DNA of 64,000 nucleotides from Zymoseptoria tritici IPO323 (GCF_000219625.1 NC_018216.1:3441382-3505381), one strand, 5' to 3'. Positions 45,750 through 57,874 are shown, counted from the stretch's first letter. Numbers and translations are program-made. Notes: generated by a model from the sequence alone, not told the origin.

Positions 45750-48700
45750 GAGGGGGAAGACTTAAATCTTTTGCGAGATTCTTATCTTTTGTCGAAGGAA
45801 GAGGGTCGAGTCTAGCACACCGCGAGCGCGGTGTTGTAGTTTTATATCGTACGATAGATAAACAGGTATCTAGTAGTCGTATCTAGTATCTAGTAGTCGT
45901 ATCTAGTATCCGGTAAAGGTAAGGGCCCGTAACAAAGAACCGGACCAAGGAGTCTAACGTCGCGCAGTTTAAGGTTATGCAGGACTGTCTGCCGTATTCG
46001 CGTCGCCGTAGAGCGTTTCGAAACGCTCGAGAGCTACTATATCCTTAAACTCGCGCAAAGGTTCCTAAGTAGGTCGGTCGTAACCAACCTACTTAACAAG
46101 AGCCTCTCGGCGATAGCCGCGGCCGACGCGCCTCGTACGACAGCGCAGAAGAGCCTCTACACCATATTCTTCGTCTCCCGCATCGTTAAGAATCGCGGCA
46201 GGCTGCGAATCCGTAACGACCTAGGACGGAAGCGCATCGTTATGCACTAATCGTAAGAGCGACGTATGAAACCTCGGGTAAATACCGCGAGGAATATTAA
46301 GCTCGACGAAGTAGGGCATACTCTCGAAAGTACGGACAACTGTATACTTCGTATGAATCTAGTCGAGCTTCTTCGTAGGCCGGTCTGTCTTAATGTTCCG
46401 AAGTAAGAGCCAGACCTTGTCCCCGACTTTGTACTTAGTAACGACGTTCCGGGACCGGTTCGCATAGTACTCCTACTGCTGCTAGGCTACAGCTATTGCT
46501 GAAGCGGCGAACTCGCGAGCCTGTTGTAGCTTAGTAACGATATGCGTACCTTCCTCGCGAGGGTTCCGAGGCGACTTAATAGTGTTAGAAATAGTCTCGA
46601 TTATATACGGGTAGTACCCGTATATAAGGAAGAAGGGAGAGACCTGCGTCGTAGAGGGTACGCGCGAATCTAAGGCGATCTATACGAGCGAGAGCCACTT
46701 GCCCTAATCGCCTTAATTATAGCTAACGAATGCCTACAAGTAGGTCTCGACTTCCTGGTTTCGTCGTTTAGTAGAACCGTTAGTCTCCGGGTAGTACGCG
46801 GTAGATAGTCGCCGAACAATACCTAACTGCTCGCATACTTCTTTCCAGAGGGCGTTTACGAATTAAACACCTCGATCCGACGTAATACCGGTAGGTAGCT
46901 AGTGTGTGCCGACGTAGCGTTCGATAAGGAGCTCTGCGACGCCCTTAGCGTCGAACTAGCCGGGAGGGACTCGTAAGAGCATAGTGCCTTTCCTAAGGCG
47001 ATCCGTAATAACAAGGAGGGTAGTAGCGCCGTCCTCCTCGTTAGGCGCTAGGTCTGTAACAAAGTCTATCGATATCTCTGTCTAAATACGCTCCGGGATC
47101 GGTAAGGGACATAATAGCCTGCGTCGCTTCTCTCTCCAGATAGTAGTCTGCCTGTACGTAGCATAGTTTCGTACGAACTTACGTACTTCGGCGTTTATTC
47201 CCGGCTAGAAGAACTGTCGAGATAGAAAGTCGATAGTAGCATCGCGTCCGGTATGTCTACTAAGGACCGAGTCGTGCGTCGTTTGGATAACTCTTGTCGT
47301 TAGCGGTTCGAAGAGAGGTAGCCAGATCCGTTCTCGAAAGCGAAGTAGGCCGTCCCGTATATTACATTCCCCGATAGAGAGCTTAAGGTTAAGATCTATA
47401 GGGAACGCCTATTAACCTTGTTCGACGGCCTCGAGTGCGCATAAGTAACTGTTTCCGCACGGCAGCGAAAAAGCGTCTGTCCAAAGCTGCGATAACTTAG
47501 TATCGTCCGGGAAGGGAGAAGTAGGCGTAGATAGCTCGGCGGGGAAGGCCTTTAGGCTAGAGTCGAGTAAGATTCCCTCTCGACTACGTAGCCTATTGTC
47601 AGATTCGTCTCGCGGCATGTCCTGCTCCTGTCGAGATAACGCATCCGGGACGGTAGCTTGTTTTCTAGGGCGATGAACTAACAACATACGGAAGGGCGCG
47701 AGGAACTCGCTCTATCGGATTTAGCGTTCGTTAAGAGACTTCTTAATAAAGAAAGGCTCGAGGTTCTTGTAATCCGTAAGGACCTCGAATTCGTGCTTTA
47801 GTCCGCGTAGTTCCGAATTCCATTCCTTTAAACACTTAACGATAGCTAAGAGTTCTTTGTCGTAGATGTCGTAGTTAATCTCGGCAATAGCGTGTCGCTG
47901 CGAGAAGAACGCTACCGGTCGCCAAGTCTGTAGTGCCGTATCGAATTAATGTAGTATACTGCCTATCGCCCAGCCTAAAGAGTCGGGCTCGACTCGCGTC
48001 TTCCTGTCCGGGTCGTAGCTCGCTAGGATAGGCCCGTAGATAAAAGCGTCCTTAATATCCTCGAAAGCCTTGTCCTATTCGTCTCCCTAACGAAAGCCTA
48101 TCGTCTTCTTTATAAGATCGGTAAGAGGGCGAACGAGATCGCTATACTTGCGGATAAACATCCTATAGTAATTAGCGAACCTGAGGAACGAGCGGACTCC
48201 GCGAATAGTTAGGGGTCTATCCTAGTCCCGGATAGCCTATACCTTCGCGGGGTCCATTCGTACGCCGATACCTACTTCGACGATATATCCTAGGTACTTC
48301 GTAGTACGAGTCTCGAACTCGCACTTCGATATATCTAGGACAAGCTCGCTATCCTCGATGCGTTGTAAAACCTTCGTTACCTTCTCCCAGTAGTCGGCAA
48401 GGGTACCGGAAGAGAAGATAAGGATGTCGTCGATATAGGCTATACAAAAGTTATCGAGTAAGTCGCGTAGGATCTAGTTTAGATACTATTAGAAGGTGGC
48501 CGGCGTACTAGTAAGACTAAAGGGGCAAACGTTCTACTCGAACAAGCCGTAGCGGGTACGGAAAGCAGTCTTCTATTCCTCGCCTTTAGTAATACAGATC
48601 CGATGAAATACGGTAGAGACGTCGAGCTTCGTAAGCTACTTAGCTTTACTAAGAGACGCAAGCGTCTCTCGGATAAGCAGGAGGGGAAAACGGTCCTTTA

Positions 48701-49760
48701 AGGTAATAGCGTTTAGTCTACGGTAGTTGACACAGAAACGAAGGCCGCCGCCGGGTTTCTTAGCGAAAAGAACTAGCGCAGCGGTAGGGGACTTGCTATA
48801 CCGAATATAGCCCTTCTCGAGGAGCGAGTATAGTTCCTTCCGGAGGACTAAAAGCTCGTCCCGGGTTATATTGTAGAGAGGGCCCTAGGGAGGTTCGCTA
48901 GGTTTCCCGTTGCTATCGGTAGTAAGTAGGATCTCGTAGTTAAATCCGGGTCGATACGGAGGTAGCTGCTCTCCTTCCCGGATAAAGGCACGTATCTGGG
49001 GGCGGTAGTGTTCGGGAAGCTTCTCGACAATGTCCTTACAAGTAAGGGCTTTCTTTGTACGTAACGCCTTCTCGATGTCTTCGAGGGAGGCGGCAAAGAC
49101 AGTAATATCTCGTTTCCGAGATAACCGAGCGAGGTATCTAAAGGCAGCTCTACTAACGGCCTTAGCCTTCGTAGAACCTATCGGCCATGTCTCGCAAGGT
49201 ATCGAAAAACTGTCGAGAAGGAACTCGAGACAGTTCGTCGACTCGATAACTTATGCACTCTCGTAAAAGAGATAGGGCCTTCCGAGAATAAGGTCCTCTT
49301 GTAGGTCGGGTATGGCGTAAGCAAACGCCGTAGACTTGTGCCTACCGATATTAAGAGAGAACTTAGTAACAAAAGAGATTCCCTTCTTCTACGAGGGGGA
49401 TCCTTGCGCGCTAATGACCTTTCGTCTCGGAATAGGAATCTACAGGAGCTAGAGTCTCTTAGCTAACTGTTCATTTATTAGACAATACGATTAGCTGCCG
49501 TTGTCGATAAGAGAGAATTGAAGTGCGTCGTCGTTAATAATAGCGGAAGTATAGAAAAGAGATTATTCCATTTTTGTATCTCGAAAGATATTCTACTCTG
49601 CTTCTACTTGTATCTAACTCTGCCTCTGCGGACGACTTGTCGTAGAGGCTACTCGTTTTCCGAAACCGAGTCGTTGTCTTCTTCTAGAAAGACTTCCTAT
49701 ATCTCGCGCTCGGCCTTACTAACCGTAGCTTGTATAGCGTTCGGGTTTTAGGCGGCAAGA
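45750..49760 (-). pseudogene. pol of element C (protease, RT, RNase H, integrase, chromodomain)
   Basis: Minus-strand frame with relatively few stops. RT landmarks: [17 protein letters not shown] near 48760, FRTRYGLFE near 48560, YIDDILIFSS near 48440. RNase H ends with the typical ALSRQ near 47635, inside an intact 91-codon block at 47412-47687. The integrase zinc region is near 47180-47280 and the core near 46850-47080 (YPETNGSTKR near 46795). Near 46010-46175 a chromodomain is readable: EYGVEALLRCRTR, then YRREALVK-x-VGYDRPT-x-EPL and FKDIVALERFE. Chromodomains can steer integration to methylated-histone chromatin, which fits insertion into an existing RIP-silenced element. Remaining TAG and TAA codons make it probably inactive. 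Confidence 0.85.
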
Positions 49761-50968
49761 TAGGTACAGTCGGCAATAAGGTGCCCTTTTATCCCGCAAC
49801 GGAGACAAAGGCCTTGTTCCCTTCGAGCCTGTATTATCTCTCTCGTAACCTACTTTGCTCTCTTCTTATTACTTAACTCGACTCGGTTAGATCGAGTTAG
49901 TTCCTAATCCATTTTATCTTTCGATTCTCGCGGCAGGGTCGCCCGTAACCCTGTCGATAGTAGGGTCGCCCGTAACCCTGTCGATAGTAGGGTCGCCCGT
50001 AACCCTGTCGATAGTAGGGTCGCCCGGGGAGCGGAGGGTCTAGACATGTTCGACCGAAAACGAAGGTTTGCAAGCGATCCGCCGATAGTAAGAAGGTTTC
50101 TTGTAAAGGTTAAGTACTTGTCCGGCGGGTTTAAGGCAAACAGGAGCAATGCCTTACGCATCTCTTCGTTAAGAGAGTTCTCGAGAAGGGTAATCCGAAT
50201 ACCTTCGAGCTTCGGGTCCGATTCCGTATCCGGCGAGAGGGTCTCGGCTATTCCCACATTAGCGAGAACTACCTCGAATCGAGGTAGGTAGGTCGCAATA
50301 AGTTCGTTGTCGCCCTGTTGTATCCTCGAGAGGGTTTATAGCGCTCGTCGTTACTGGTTTATGTCGCCGTAGATACCGTTTAGGTACTCGAGGAAATTAT
50401 TTGCGTTACCTTGCCTAAGTCGGAGAGCGTTCTCGATAGTTGTTCTTGCTATTCTCGCCGCACTCTCTTCGAGCCTACTTGTTAAGTAGAGGAATTAGTC
50501 GAAGTCCCTACTAATAGCTACTTTGTCGACAGCGAGCTTCGATAAGGTAGCGAGGTGCTAGTCTTCCTATTCTAATCTTTTGCTGCTAAAGGTCCGTAGT
50601 GTCGGGAGACGCTCTTTCGGGCGTCTCGGTGCATAGTCGTCGTTCGTGTTTGTTATATTCGTCGTGTTTATATCCGTCGTTGTTATTTCGATTGTTTCTA
50701 GGGCAAGTCTAGAGCTACTCGCTTCCGGCGTCCGTTGTACCGGTCGTTTTCTAGCTCGTTCAAGACGTGTCTCGAGTTCGCGTCGTGCTGCCTCGAGTTC
50801 GTGTCGTGCTGTCTCGAGTTCGCGTTGTGCGAGCTCGTTAGCTCGATGTCGTTCGTTGTATATAGCTTCGGTCTCTACGATAGCAGCGCGATATTCGTTT
50901 CGAATCCGCTCTATCTCTATAGCGAGCTGCGCCTAAAGTTTAGGCGGTATTTCTGTCGAGGGATCCAT
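49760..50968 (-). pseudogene. gag of element C with intact zinc knuckle
   Basis: Begins at ATG 50968 (MDPSTEIPPKL), followed by an Arg/Glu-rich coiled coil made of repeated ARRELE- and ARHELE-like units. A 27-bp repeat encodes LRATLLSTG units (49935-50025), and near 49760-49805 the CCHC knuckle reads CLRCGIKGHLIADC, with all ligands present. Several TAG and TAA codons interrupt it. Confidence 0.75.
49935..50025. repeat. 27-bp tandem repeat in gag of element C
   Basis: About 3.4 copies of a 27-bp unit starting AGGGTCGCCCGTAACCC, at 49935, 49962, 49989 and 50016. The length keeps the reading frame (nine residues per unit). Copies are identical by eye, suggesting recent slippage. Confidence 0.85.
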
Positions 50969-50989
50969 TCGATAGCGAGCTTTAGAAAA

Positions 50990-51264
50990 TGTAAGGGTCT
51001 AAACCGAAGTTGCTCACAAAGGGCCAGATCCGAATGTATAAAATTCTAAAGCTACCGAAAAGAAGATCTATCTAGAACAACGGAACGTCGAGTATAAGCT
51101 GTGTGTACGCGTAGCGTCGCTTAGCGCATACGTAGCCTTCTAGTCGGCCGAAAGGAAGCTTGTTCCCGATTCGGCCTAGTGGATTTCTGAACTGGCGTTC
51201 GTCCGTTGGGCGTTGGCCTAGGCATTGGCACAGCCGATGCAGCCTCAGGCACCAGCCTCTGACA
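50990..51264 (-). repeat. 5' LTR of element C
   Basis: 275 bp, TGTAAGGGTCTAAACC to GCCTCTGACA, followed by target duplication CTAAC at 51265. The sequence beyond its inner end (TTTTCTAAAGCTCGC on the coding strand) does not start with the TGG expected for a tRNA 3'-end primer site, so priming may use another mechanism. Confidence 0.9.
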
Positions 51265-52862
51265 CTAACTAGGTATATCCGCTTACTCCTATCCGGAACG
51301 CGACGACTCCCTTAATCTACGAGTTACGTATAGACGTAGTAGCGCCCTTAACGCCTCTCTTCTTATCGCTAACTAAGCTAAGCCCGAGGCCTTTAGCTAG
51401 GTCTCTGTTAATAGTAGCGTAGCATTAATATCCTTCGTCGATTAGGGCGAAGGTCCCGAAGGTTTCTTCTAGGACTACGTCGCTATAGATTAGGGTACCG
51501 TTTATCTTACTTTTAAACGCCTCCTAGCCTACTATTATTACTACGGCTATACCGTCTCCTACCCTAGTACTTCGGGAAGGAGTTAGTCTTTTCCCGTCTC
51601 TACGGAATCCGACTCCTCTTTATCGTCCTCTAGAACCGGTCCCGCGCGGACCGCGTTTATTCTAGCGGGTAGCGTTACTACGGCGTAGGGACATTCGCGT
51701 CTACGGTGTCCGTCCGCTCTATAGCGGAAGTAGAGACTCTTCTATCGGCGTCGCTCTCTTTCTACGTCGTCGACCTACTTTGCTCTCTACTTCCCTCTAG
51801 CGTTACTATTCCGACTTCCTTAGCTTCTTAAGCGATCCCCGCTCGTCTAGGCCGGGGTTATAATAGTATCTCTATCGGCGTCTACCCGTACTCTCGAGGT
51901 GCTCCTACCCTAAGGGCGCGCGGTTACCGGTATAGAAGAAACGGTATCCTTATTCTTCTCTTTCTACTTTTTGTTAGTAGCCTTAAACTAGTTAGTAGCC
52001 TCTAGATTAGTTATTACCCGCTCGACCTCCTCCGTATAATTGTTATAGTTCTTAATGTTTGCGATAGAGGTAGTATATATCCTTACGGGGTTCGAAAAGG
52101 TATGTTTTAGGTATCTAATCTAGACCTCGTCTTTCTAGCTCGCTCCGCCGGTACTAAGTAGGAGATCGTTAAATCTTAGCTAGTAGTCGTACTATAGCTA
52201 ACTAAGTTTATGCCGGAGGTTTATAAGCTCTTCTAGTACGTTTAAGGCCTCTCTACTATCGCCGAAGACCTCTTCGAGTCGCGTAAAGAAGGCCTTGGGG
52301 TCCTGTACTTCGTTCGCTCCTCCCGACTCCTAGAAATAACGTATACGAGATCTCTCCTTATAAGGGAGGGTGTCGTAGATAGCGTCCTAGTAGTACGGGT
52401 CGGGGAGCGTTAGTTTAAGGCCGGTACGTACTCGAAAGGAGCTTCTTAGCCGTAGTAGATAGTCTCGGAAAGTACTCGACTTCCCGTCCTAGGCTACCGG
52501 CTTCTAACCCTTAGGGCCTAAGGGTTTTAAGTCGTCGCCCGCGGCCGGTCGACCGGAGATCGCCTAGGTTAGTACTCGAATTAGGTCGTTTATAGAAGGG
52601 GCCGCTAGATCTACTAGGGCTCCTCTAGTCTCGGCTACCGGCTACGGTATATTCCGCTCGGCTTCCGCCCGGTTAATAGCGTTCCGCTAATGTTCTAGCT
52701 CTACCTACATTACATTTTAACGTGTATATAGTTGCTAGAGGAACGTTTATAGATCGGGTATACTCGGCTCCTCTAGATTAACGTTACCAGATCCCGAAGG
52801 ATTTACGCCGTTGTCCGTTATATCGTTTATAGTAGGAGTTATATCGAGTAGATCGAACTTAA

Positions 52863-53032
52863 TGTTACGGGTAAACAATGTATATACGAGAGTTTAGAGT
52901 CTGTGTTAGATATAGTAAGTTCGATAAGGAAGTAGCCTAGAACCTCGCGGTAAGCGTAGAAAAGGATGTAGGCTACTAAGATAAAGTACGGGGTTGCGCT
53001 ACGTATTATAGAAAGGGCGCTAGTCCCTTACA
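52863..53032 (-). repeat. 5' LTR of element B
   Basis: 170 bp, TGTTACGGGTAAACAATG to AGTCCCTTACA; less mutated than its partner. Followed by target duplication TCCGA at 53033-53037. Confidence 0.88.
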
Positions 53033-53037
53033 TCCGA

Positions 53038-55100
53038 TACCTATCGATACGCCGCGCCGAGATCGCGATAATATAGTAGAGTATTATAAGCCTAGGATCG
53101 CGGGGAGTAGACATTTTAATCTAGTTAAGGATTATAGTTCGGAAGAGAATTAAAAGGAAGATAGATTCGTCGTAAAGTACAAGACGTAACTAAGGTAAGG
53201 ACGGGAGAATCTCGGGGATACCCGCTTAAAGACCTTCTTCTTTATAGTACCTTAGTCTATAGCTATAACGTAGAAACCTAACACTACTAGCTATAGAACT
53301 AAGCCGTATAAAGGATCTTACTATCCTAGTATCGGCTCTATATAGACTAAAGTAGAGTTTATCGAGGCTATAATATATAACTTAACCTTAGTCCCCGCCT
53401 CGGAACCTAGCATCTCTAATTAATTTACTACTAAACCCTATAGTCTTTACTAGTCCGCTATTAATACTCTTTTGCCGAGTATACTAGCGTCTTATAAAGG
53501 ATAGATTCCCTCCGAGCTTAGAGATAAATAGTAAGCCTTCTTACTATTACGAGTTAAGTAACGACGTAAGTTTAGTAACCCTATAAAGGGCGAACTATCT
53601 CCTACTATCTCGCGCTATACTATTTCGTAAGATATATATAGAAGTAAGCCTATAGACTCTCGGAATTAATCTTCGACCCTTCTTTACGACCTAGAAGACT
53701 AGCCTTATATATTCCTCCCTAGAAATACTAAAGTCTATCTCTAACGACGACTATATCCGTTCCCTAGTCGAGATTCTCGTAATCGAAGACGATACCTCGT
53801 AGCTCGATCCCTACTTATCTTCCGAGCTTCTATCTTTATATAAGTCCTATAATATCTAGCTATTAAGTTCCGTAGGTCTAATCGTTATAAGCGGTAGTAA
53901 CATCGCTATCTTAGATCTTATTACTATACTCCGCGAGAAGAAATTTCCCGGGCTCTATTCGCTTAAGATCCGCGACTACGCGATCTCGCCTATTAACTTT
54001 CGATTATACGACGAGATACTCTATATAAAGAATCTACTAATTCCTAGAAACACCTAGAGTCCGATAGCCGTATCTTCCTTTATAAGAGATATACTAGAAA
54101 GTGCCGGCGCCGCGGAAACTAATCTACTTCTTATATCTCTTAAGATCGAATACGTAAACCTACCGCTCGCTAAGGATTCCGTATTCTACTCCTTACGATT
54201 TAGGAATTCGACTAAAACTTCTCTATTAAGTCGACTAGTAATCTACGAAACTATTATAGGATTTTCTTCTTCTTCTTCTTACGATAGGTCTTAACCTCTT
54301 ACTACTAGTCCCCTAGAGGAGTAGTAGTAATAGAAGTTAACGTAATAATTTTCTATTCTACGCTTAGTAAAACTACTCCTTATAGGAGGCGACGATACGA
54401 CGACTATATACTAGCTAGAAAGAGTGTTTTCTTCCTCCTCGTTACGGACTCTAGAACTCTCGTTTATAAGTCCTCTCTCCCTTACTACTCTAGGAGAGAA
54501 ATTTAAGACTACTCGCTTAGTAGAATTTATCTTACGCGATATAACTACTTTAGTATAAGACATTCTCGCTATACTCTCCTCCTCTAAAACTAGTCTCGTT
54601 AAGTTAACTTTCTACTAGGTTATACTACTCGACGATAGCTCTACGTAGGCTTCCCTCCTTTCCCTAATCGCGAAGGACTTCTAAGCGTTAACGTCTTTTT
54701 ATCTCCGTATCTTACGCGAGAAGGCGCGGGGAAGCTTAGCGATTAATTGCTCGAATCGTCTTAAAATAGATTAGCTCGACGAGTTTAGAGGAGGGTTAAG
54801 TATAACTAAAAAGGGGACGGGGATTAATAGGAGAGTTACGAACGTAGGGTATCGAGGCGTAGAAGCGGGATTTGTTTTAGACTATTTAGCTAAGGATTTG
54901 CGATCGTAGAGATAAGGGTTAGAGGGTTAGTTAAGGCGCGTATTCTATATTCGGAGAAAGACTCTAATAATATAATCTACCTAGAACCTAGACATAGGCG
55001 GAAGCTAGAAACCCCGTCGCGTTTCTTTTACGTTACTTCTTCTTCCTTACGTAATACCTTTATACTTATATATCGTCTCGCTATATATTCCGAAGAAGAC
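53038..55100 (+). pseudogene. RIP-degraded coding-like region, family unknown
   Basis: Plus-strand frame with many TAG and TAA codons. Between about 53875 and 54270 a long stretch is nearly free of stops and reads as a folded, hydrophobic-patterned protein (GSNIAILDLITILREKKF, LYSLKIRDYAISPINFRLY, SLKIEYVNLPLAKDSVFYS). I do not recognise it. It may be an upstream open frame of the adjoining LINE, a separate element, or a captured gene. CA and TG dinucleotides are almost absent except after A or G. Confidence 0.4.
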
Positions 55101-57190
55101 CTATCTAAGGCTATAATTTCGTAGTAAGAGAAGAAATATCCTTTGTTATAGAAGTGCGTTCCTAGTTCCGTATTCTACTCTTACTCTCCGCCTATCGGGC
55201 GGCGTACTAGAGAAAGCGTAGGTAGAGTTAAAGGTAGATTTAATAAGCTTATAAGTAGAGCTAAAGGTAGAGATATAGAAGCTACGCGTACGGAAGGACT
55301 TTAGTCTTTTAAGAGTAAGAAGAATATTATCGAGGACATTATAGAAGAGAACGAAATAATTATAAAGGGATACTACATTAATAACATCGCGTAACTTAAG
55401 AACAAGGATAGACCCCTCGGCCTATTAGCCTCGCTAGAGATATAGTTCGATACGCCGGAAGCTACTATAGATAACTCGTAACGGGTTAGTACGTAAATAG
55501 AGATATATTAGGAGCGTAGAAGCCTATTAAATAAAGAAGAAGCGATACTACCGATGCCTAAAATATAGCTACCTCGTATAGTCCTATAAGGGGACTATAC
55601 GATACGGGCACTACAGTAGAGAATACGAGTAACGTAACTATCTACCGGGGATAGATACGAGATACGTCGACTATAATAGGCCGTACTTAACGAAGTATAG
55701 AGGCTATAGAGATAGAGCTACCTATAATTCTTATTAATAACGTATAACTACCTACGTACAATATAGTTAAATATTATAACATCTAGAGTAGGAATAGAAG
55801 CGCTTATTAACGACCTACGAATATAGGAGATAAACCTCTTACTTATTCGAGAACCGCTAACGACGACGAGGTACGGGACTTATGTTAACTATAGACGATA
55901 GCGCCTACTTAAGCTAACGTATAAAGACCCCGCTATCCGTAATCGAAGCCTCCTCTACGTTAACCGGCGGATTCGTAGCTTAGTATCTAATAGCTATAAT
56001 ACTACTACCCGGACGTAGTAGCAATTAGATTAAGAACCGGTAGTAAATACGTACTTGTCTTATCGATCTACGTTCCGCTAGTAGACTTCTATCTACTAGA
56101 TAAGCCGCAGAGCATATAGACTACTATAGGAGTAGTTAACAACACTTTTAATAAGTACGGCGAAAACGCGGGCGAACCCGGTACGCTAATTATAGCCGGC
56201 GATTTTAACCGCTATTATCCGGCATCGACGGGCTATCCTACCTATAAGAGAACTATAGTCTACGTAGAGGCACTAGTAAATTTTATATACAACTATAGCC
56301 TCCACTTGTCCCTCCCCGTAGGCACACCGACCTATTAGTTACTTAGTCGGCCAGGGCAGCGCTCAACCCCAGACCTCACCCTAAGCAACGCTGAAGACAA
56401 ATTAATAAAGTGCTATCTGGACGGAGACAACTTTGGCTCCGATTATCGGGCCACGGTGTCGGAACGGAATCTCGCTGCCGAACAGCACACGGCATTATAT
56501 GCGCGCAGGGCCTTCAGCAGAGTGAATTGGGAGAAGACGGGAGCAGAGACTCACGCGCAGATAGCAGACCGGTAACCGATTGATACAATCGCAATGTTAG
56601 ACCAGAGGGTCAAGAGGTTCGTCGACACGACAGTCGCAGCCGTTGAAAAACACACTCCTATAGCAAAGCCATGCCTATACTCCAAGAGATGGCTCACCTC
56701 GGAGCTTAAGACATAACAGAAAGAGGTCAACGAAGCACGCAGAAAATGGCTGGAAAGCTGCGCCCGGAACAGCACGGTATACAAAGCAAAGACGGTGTTA
56801 TTTAACGAGATGCGCAGCAAGCGACACAAATGGACACGGCACACAGAAAAGGTTAAACAAGCGTACTAGAGAGATTTGTTCAGCGCTGCCAGCTCGCAAA
56901 CAGTGTAGCAGACAACACCGTATCTGGAGAGGAAAGAACGATACGTAAGCGTGCCGACGCTTAAGACCAGCGATGGAGAGGTGACAGACAATTCTAGGAA
57001 GGCCCGGGTACTAATCGATACCTTCTTCCCGCCAGCAACGCTACCGCTAGGCGAAACAGAGAGGACCGAGAAGGAATCGCGTGGGAGCAACTTAAGGAAA
57101 GCGAGATTACTCGAACGCTCAAAAGATCGAAAAAGGCGACGGCTCCGGGTTTAGACAAAGTCATTCCAAAGGCATACTGAGAAGCTGTGG
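55100..57190 (+). mobile_element. Tad1-like LINE remnant (gag end, endonuclease, start of RT)
   Basis: Plus-strand frames read through RIP stops. A gag-like stretch KDRPLGLLASLEI is near 55410. An AP-endonuclease domain follows from about 55770: INLLLIREPL, NRSLLYVNRRI, VLSIYVP, AGDFNRYYPA near 56200, STPDLTLSNAE near 56370 and GSDYRATV near 56440. The start of the reverse transcriptase linker follows (WEQLKESEITRTLKRSKKAT then APGLD near 57150). The sequence then leaves the LINE near 57190, so the catalytic RT part is missing. RIP is dense up to about 56335 and light after it. Confidence 0.78.
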
Positions 57191-57541
57191 CTATACCTCA
57201 TATGATCTGATGGGAGGAGCAAGCCCATTAAAGAAGACGAAGATTCACTCGACGAGAACGACGCACAAAAGGTCCATCGACCAAGGTAGATTCACAACAC
57301 TATTGCTCTCCAACTGCCAACCCGAGTATTGATCGTCCATTCGAAACGCTCCCCGGGAAATCCTCGAATCTCCAACTGGTCTCCCACATGTCTCTCATAC
57401 AATCCTACGCTTCTGCCCTTCCGACGCAGCTCCGATGTTGTCGAAGCAGCGTAAGCACCCGACGAGAACTCCACCGCGGATTTTTGCCACCACCTCTACC
57501 ATCCTCCCTATATTGCCATCCCCACGCCTGCTACCCAGAGC
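57191..57541. other. Unique sequence at the LINE breakpoint
   Basis: About 350 bp of non-repetitive sequence beginning where the LINE reading frame ends. Short frames only; nothing recognised. Confidence 0.4.
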
Positions 57542-57874
57542 TCATAGACACGGTGCGCTTACAGATCCAAGTCCCGACACAACTCCATCCCAATAAGTAA
57601 ACATCGTCGACAAGACACCAGAAAGTAATATGGCTTGGATCGGGTCCAAAGCTTGGGCGCCGGTAAGCCACATGTAAACCTGTGCCCAGAGTGCGTTGAC
57701 AAGGCAGCGGAGGAGTAGAGGTAGTCCTTCGGGCCGGATGCTGTTCAGTGTAGGTCGGAGAAGACTTATGGTTATATGGGCCGCGATGCTGAACAACGAT
57801 GAGAGAACGAGGGCCGTATTCCTTGAGGTCCTGGGTTGTCTTGCCAGACTGCCCGAAGAGTAAGACTTCTCCAT
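57542..57874 (-). CDS. Putative small multi-pass membrane protein or membrane-protein fragment
   Basis: 110 residues from the ATG at 57874; the frame is open further upstream to about 57995, where a possible intron acceptor (TTCGGTAG) precedes FNVHIFIEHERATS. Three hydrophobic segments are visible: TALVLSSLFSIAAHITISLL, LPLLLRCLVNALWAQVYMWL and IQAILLSGVLSTMFTYW. A stretch NSIRPEGLP lies in the first loop. I do not recognise the family. The gene may be the last exon of a longer, broken gene, because no good upstream start exon was found. Confidence 0.4.
   Translation of the reverse strand: MEKSYSSGSLARQPRTSRNTALVLSSLFSIAAHITISLLRPTLNSIRPEGLPLLLRCLVNALWAQVYMWLTGAQALDPIQAILLSGVLSTMFTYWDGVVSGLGSVSAPCL

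Larger units (their letters stand above)
44919..51264 (-). mobile_element. LTR retrotransposon C (chromodomain Ty3/Gypsy), nested in B
   Basis: 6,346-bp element with 275-bp LTRs (44919-45193 and 50990-51264) and a perfect 5-bp target duplication CTAAC (44914-44918 and 51265-51269) inside element B. The minus strand encodes gag from an ATG at 50968, an intact CCHC zinc knuckle, protease, reverse transcriptase with YIDD, RNase H, an HHCC integrase and a C-terminal chromodomain. It has fewer RIP stops than B, so it is the younger insertion. A 37-nt C run (G run on the coding strand) lies just inside the 3' LTR. Confidence 0.93.
39884..53032 (-). mobile_element. LTR retrotransposon B (Ty3/Gypsy), interrupted by element C
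   Basis: 170-bp LTRs at 39884-40053 and 52863-53032 with a perfect 5-bp target duplication TCCGA (39879-39883 and 53033-53037). Without element C and its duplicated target site it is 6,798 bp. A purine tract abuts the left LTR (CCCCCCTCCTCTCGG on the plus strand, 40056-40070), so the element is on the minus strand. Gag, with a knuckle read YFRYRADGHRRREC whose cysteines are largely lost, lies near 51700. Reverse transcriptase lies near 43300-44500, including YLDDFTLVYSNNVIIYSDS where the second catalytic Asp pair has become Asn. Heavily RIP-mutated and non-functional. Confidence 0.9.

Noticed and set aside
49935..50025. Possible CRISPR-like array
   Set aside because: The units are contiguous 27-bp coding repeats without spacers, in a fungal retrotransposon.
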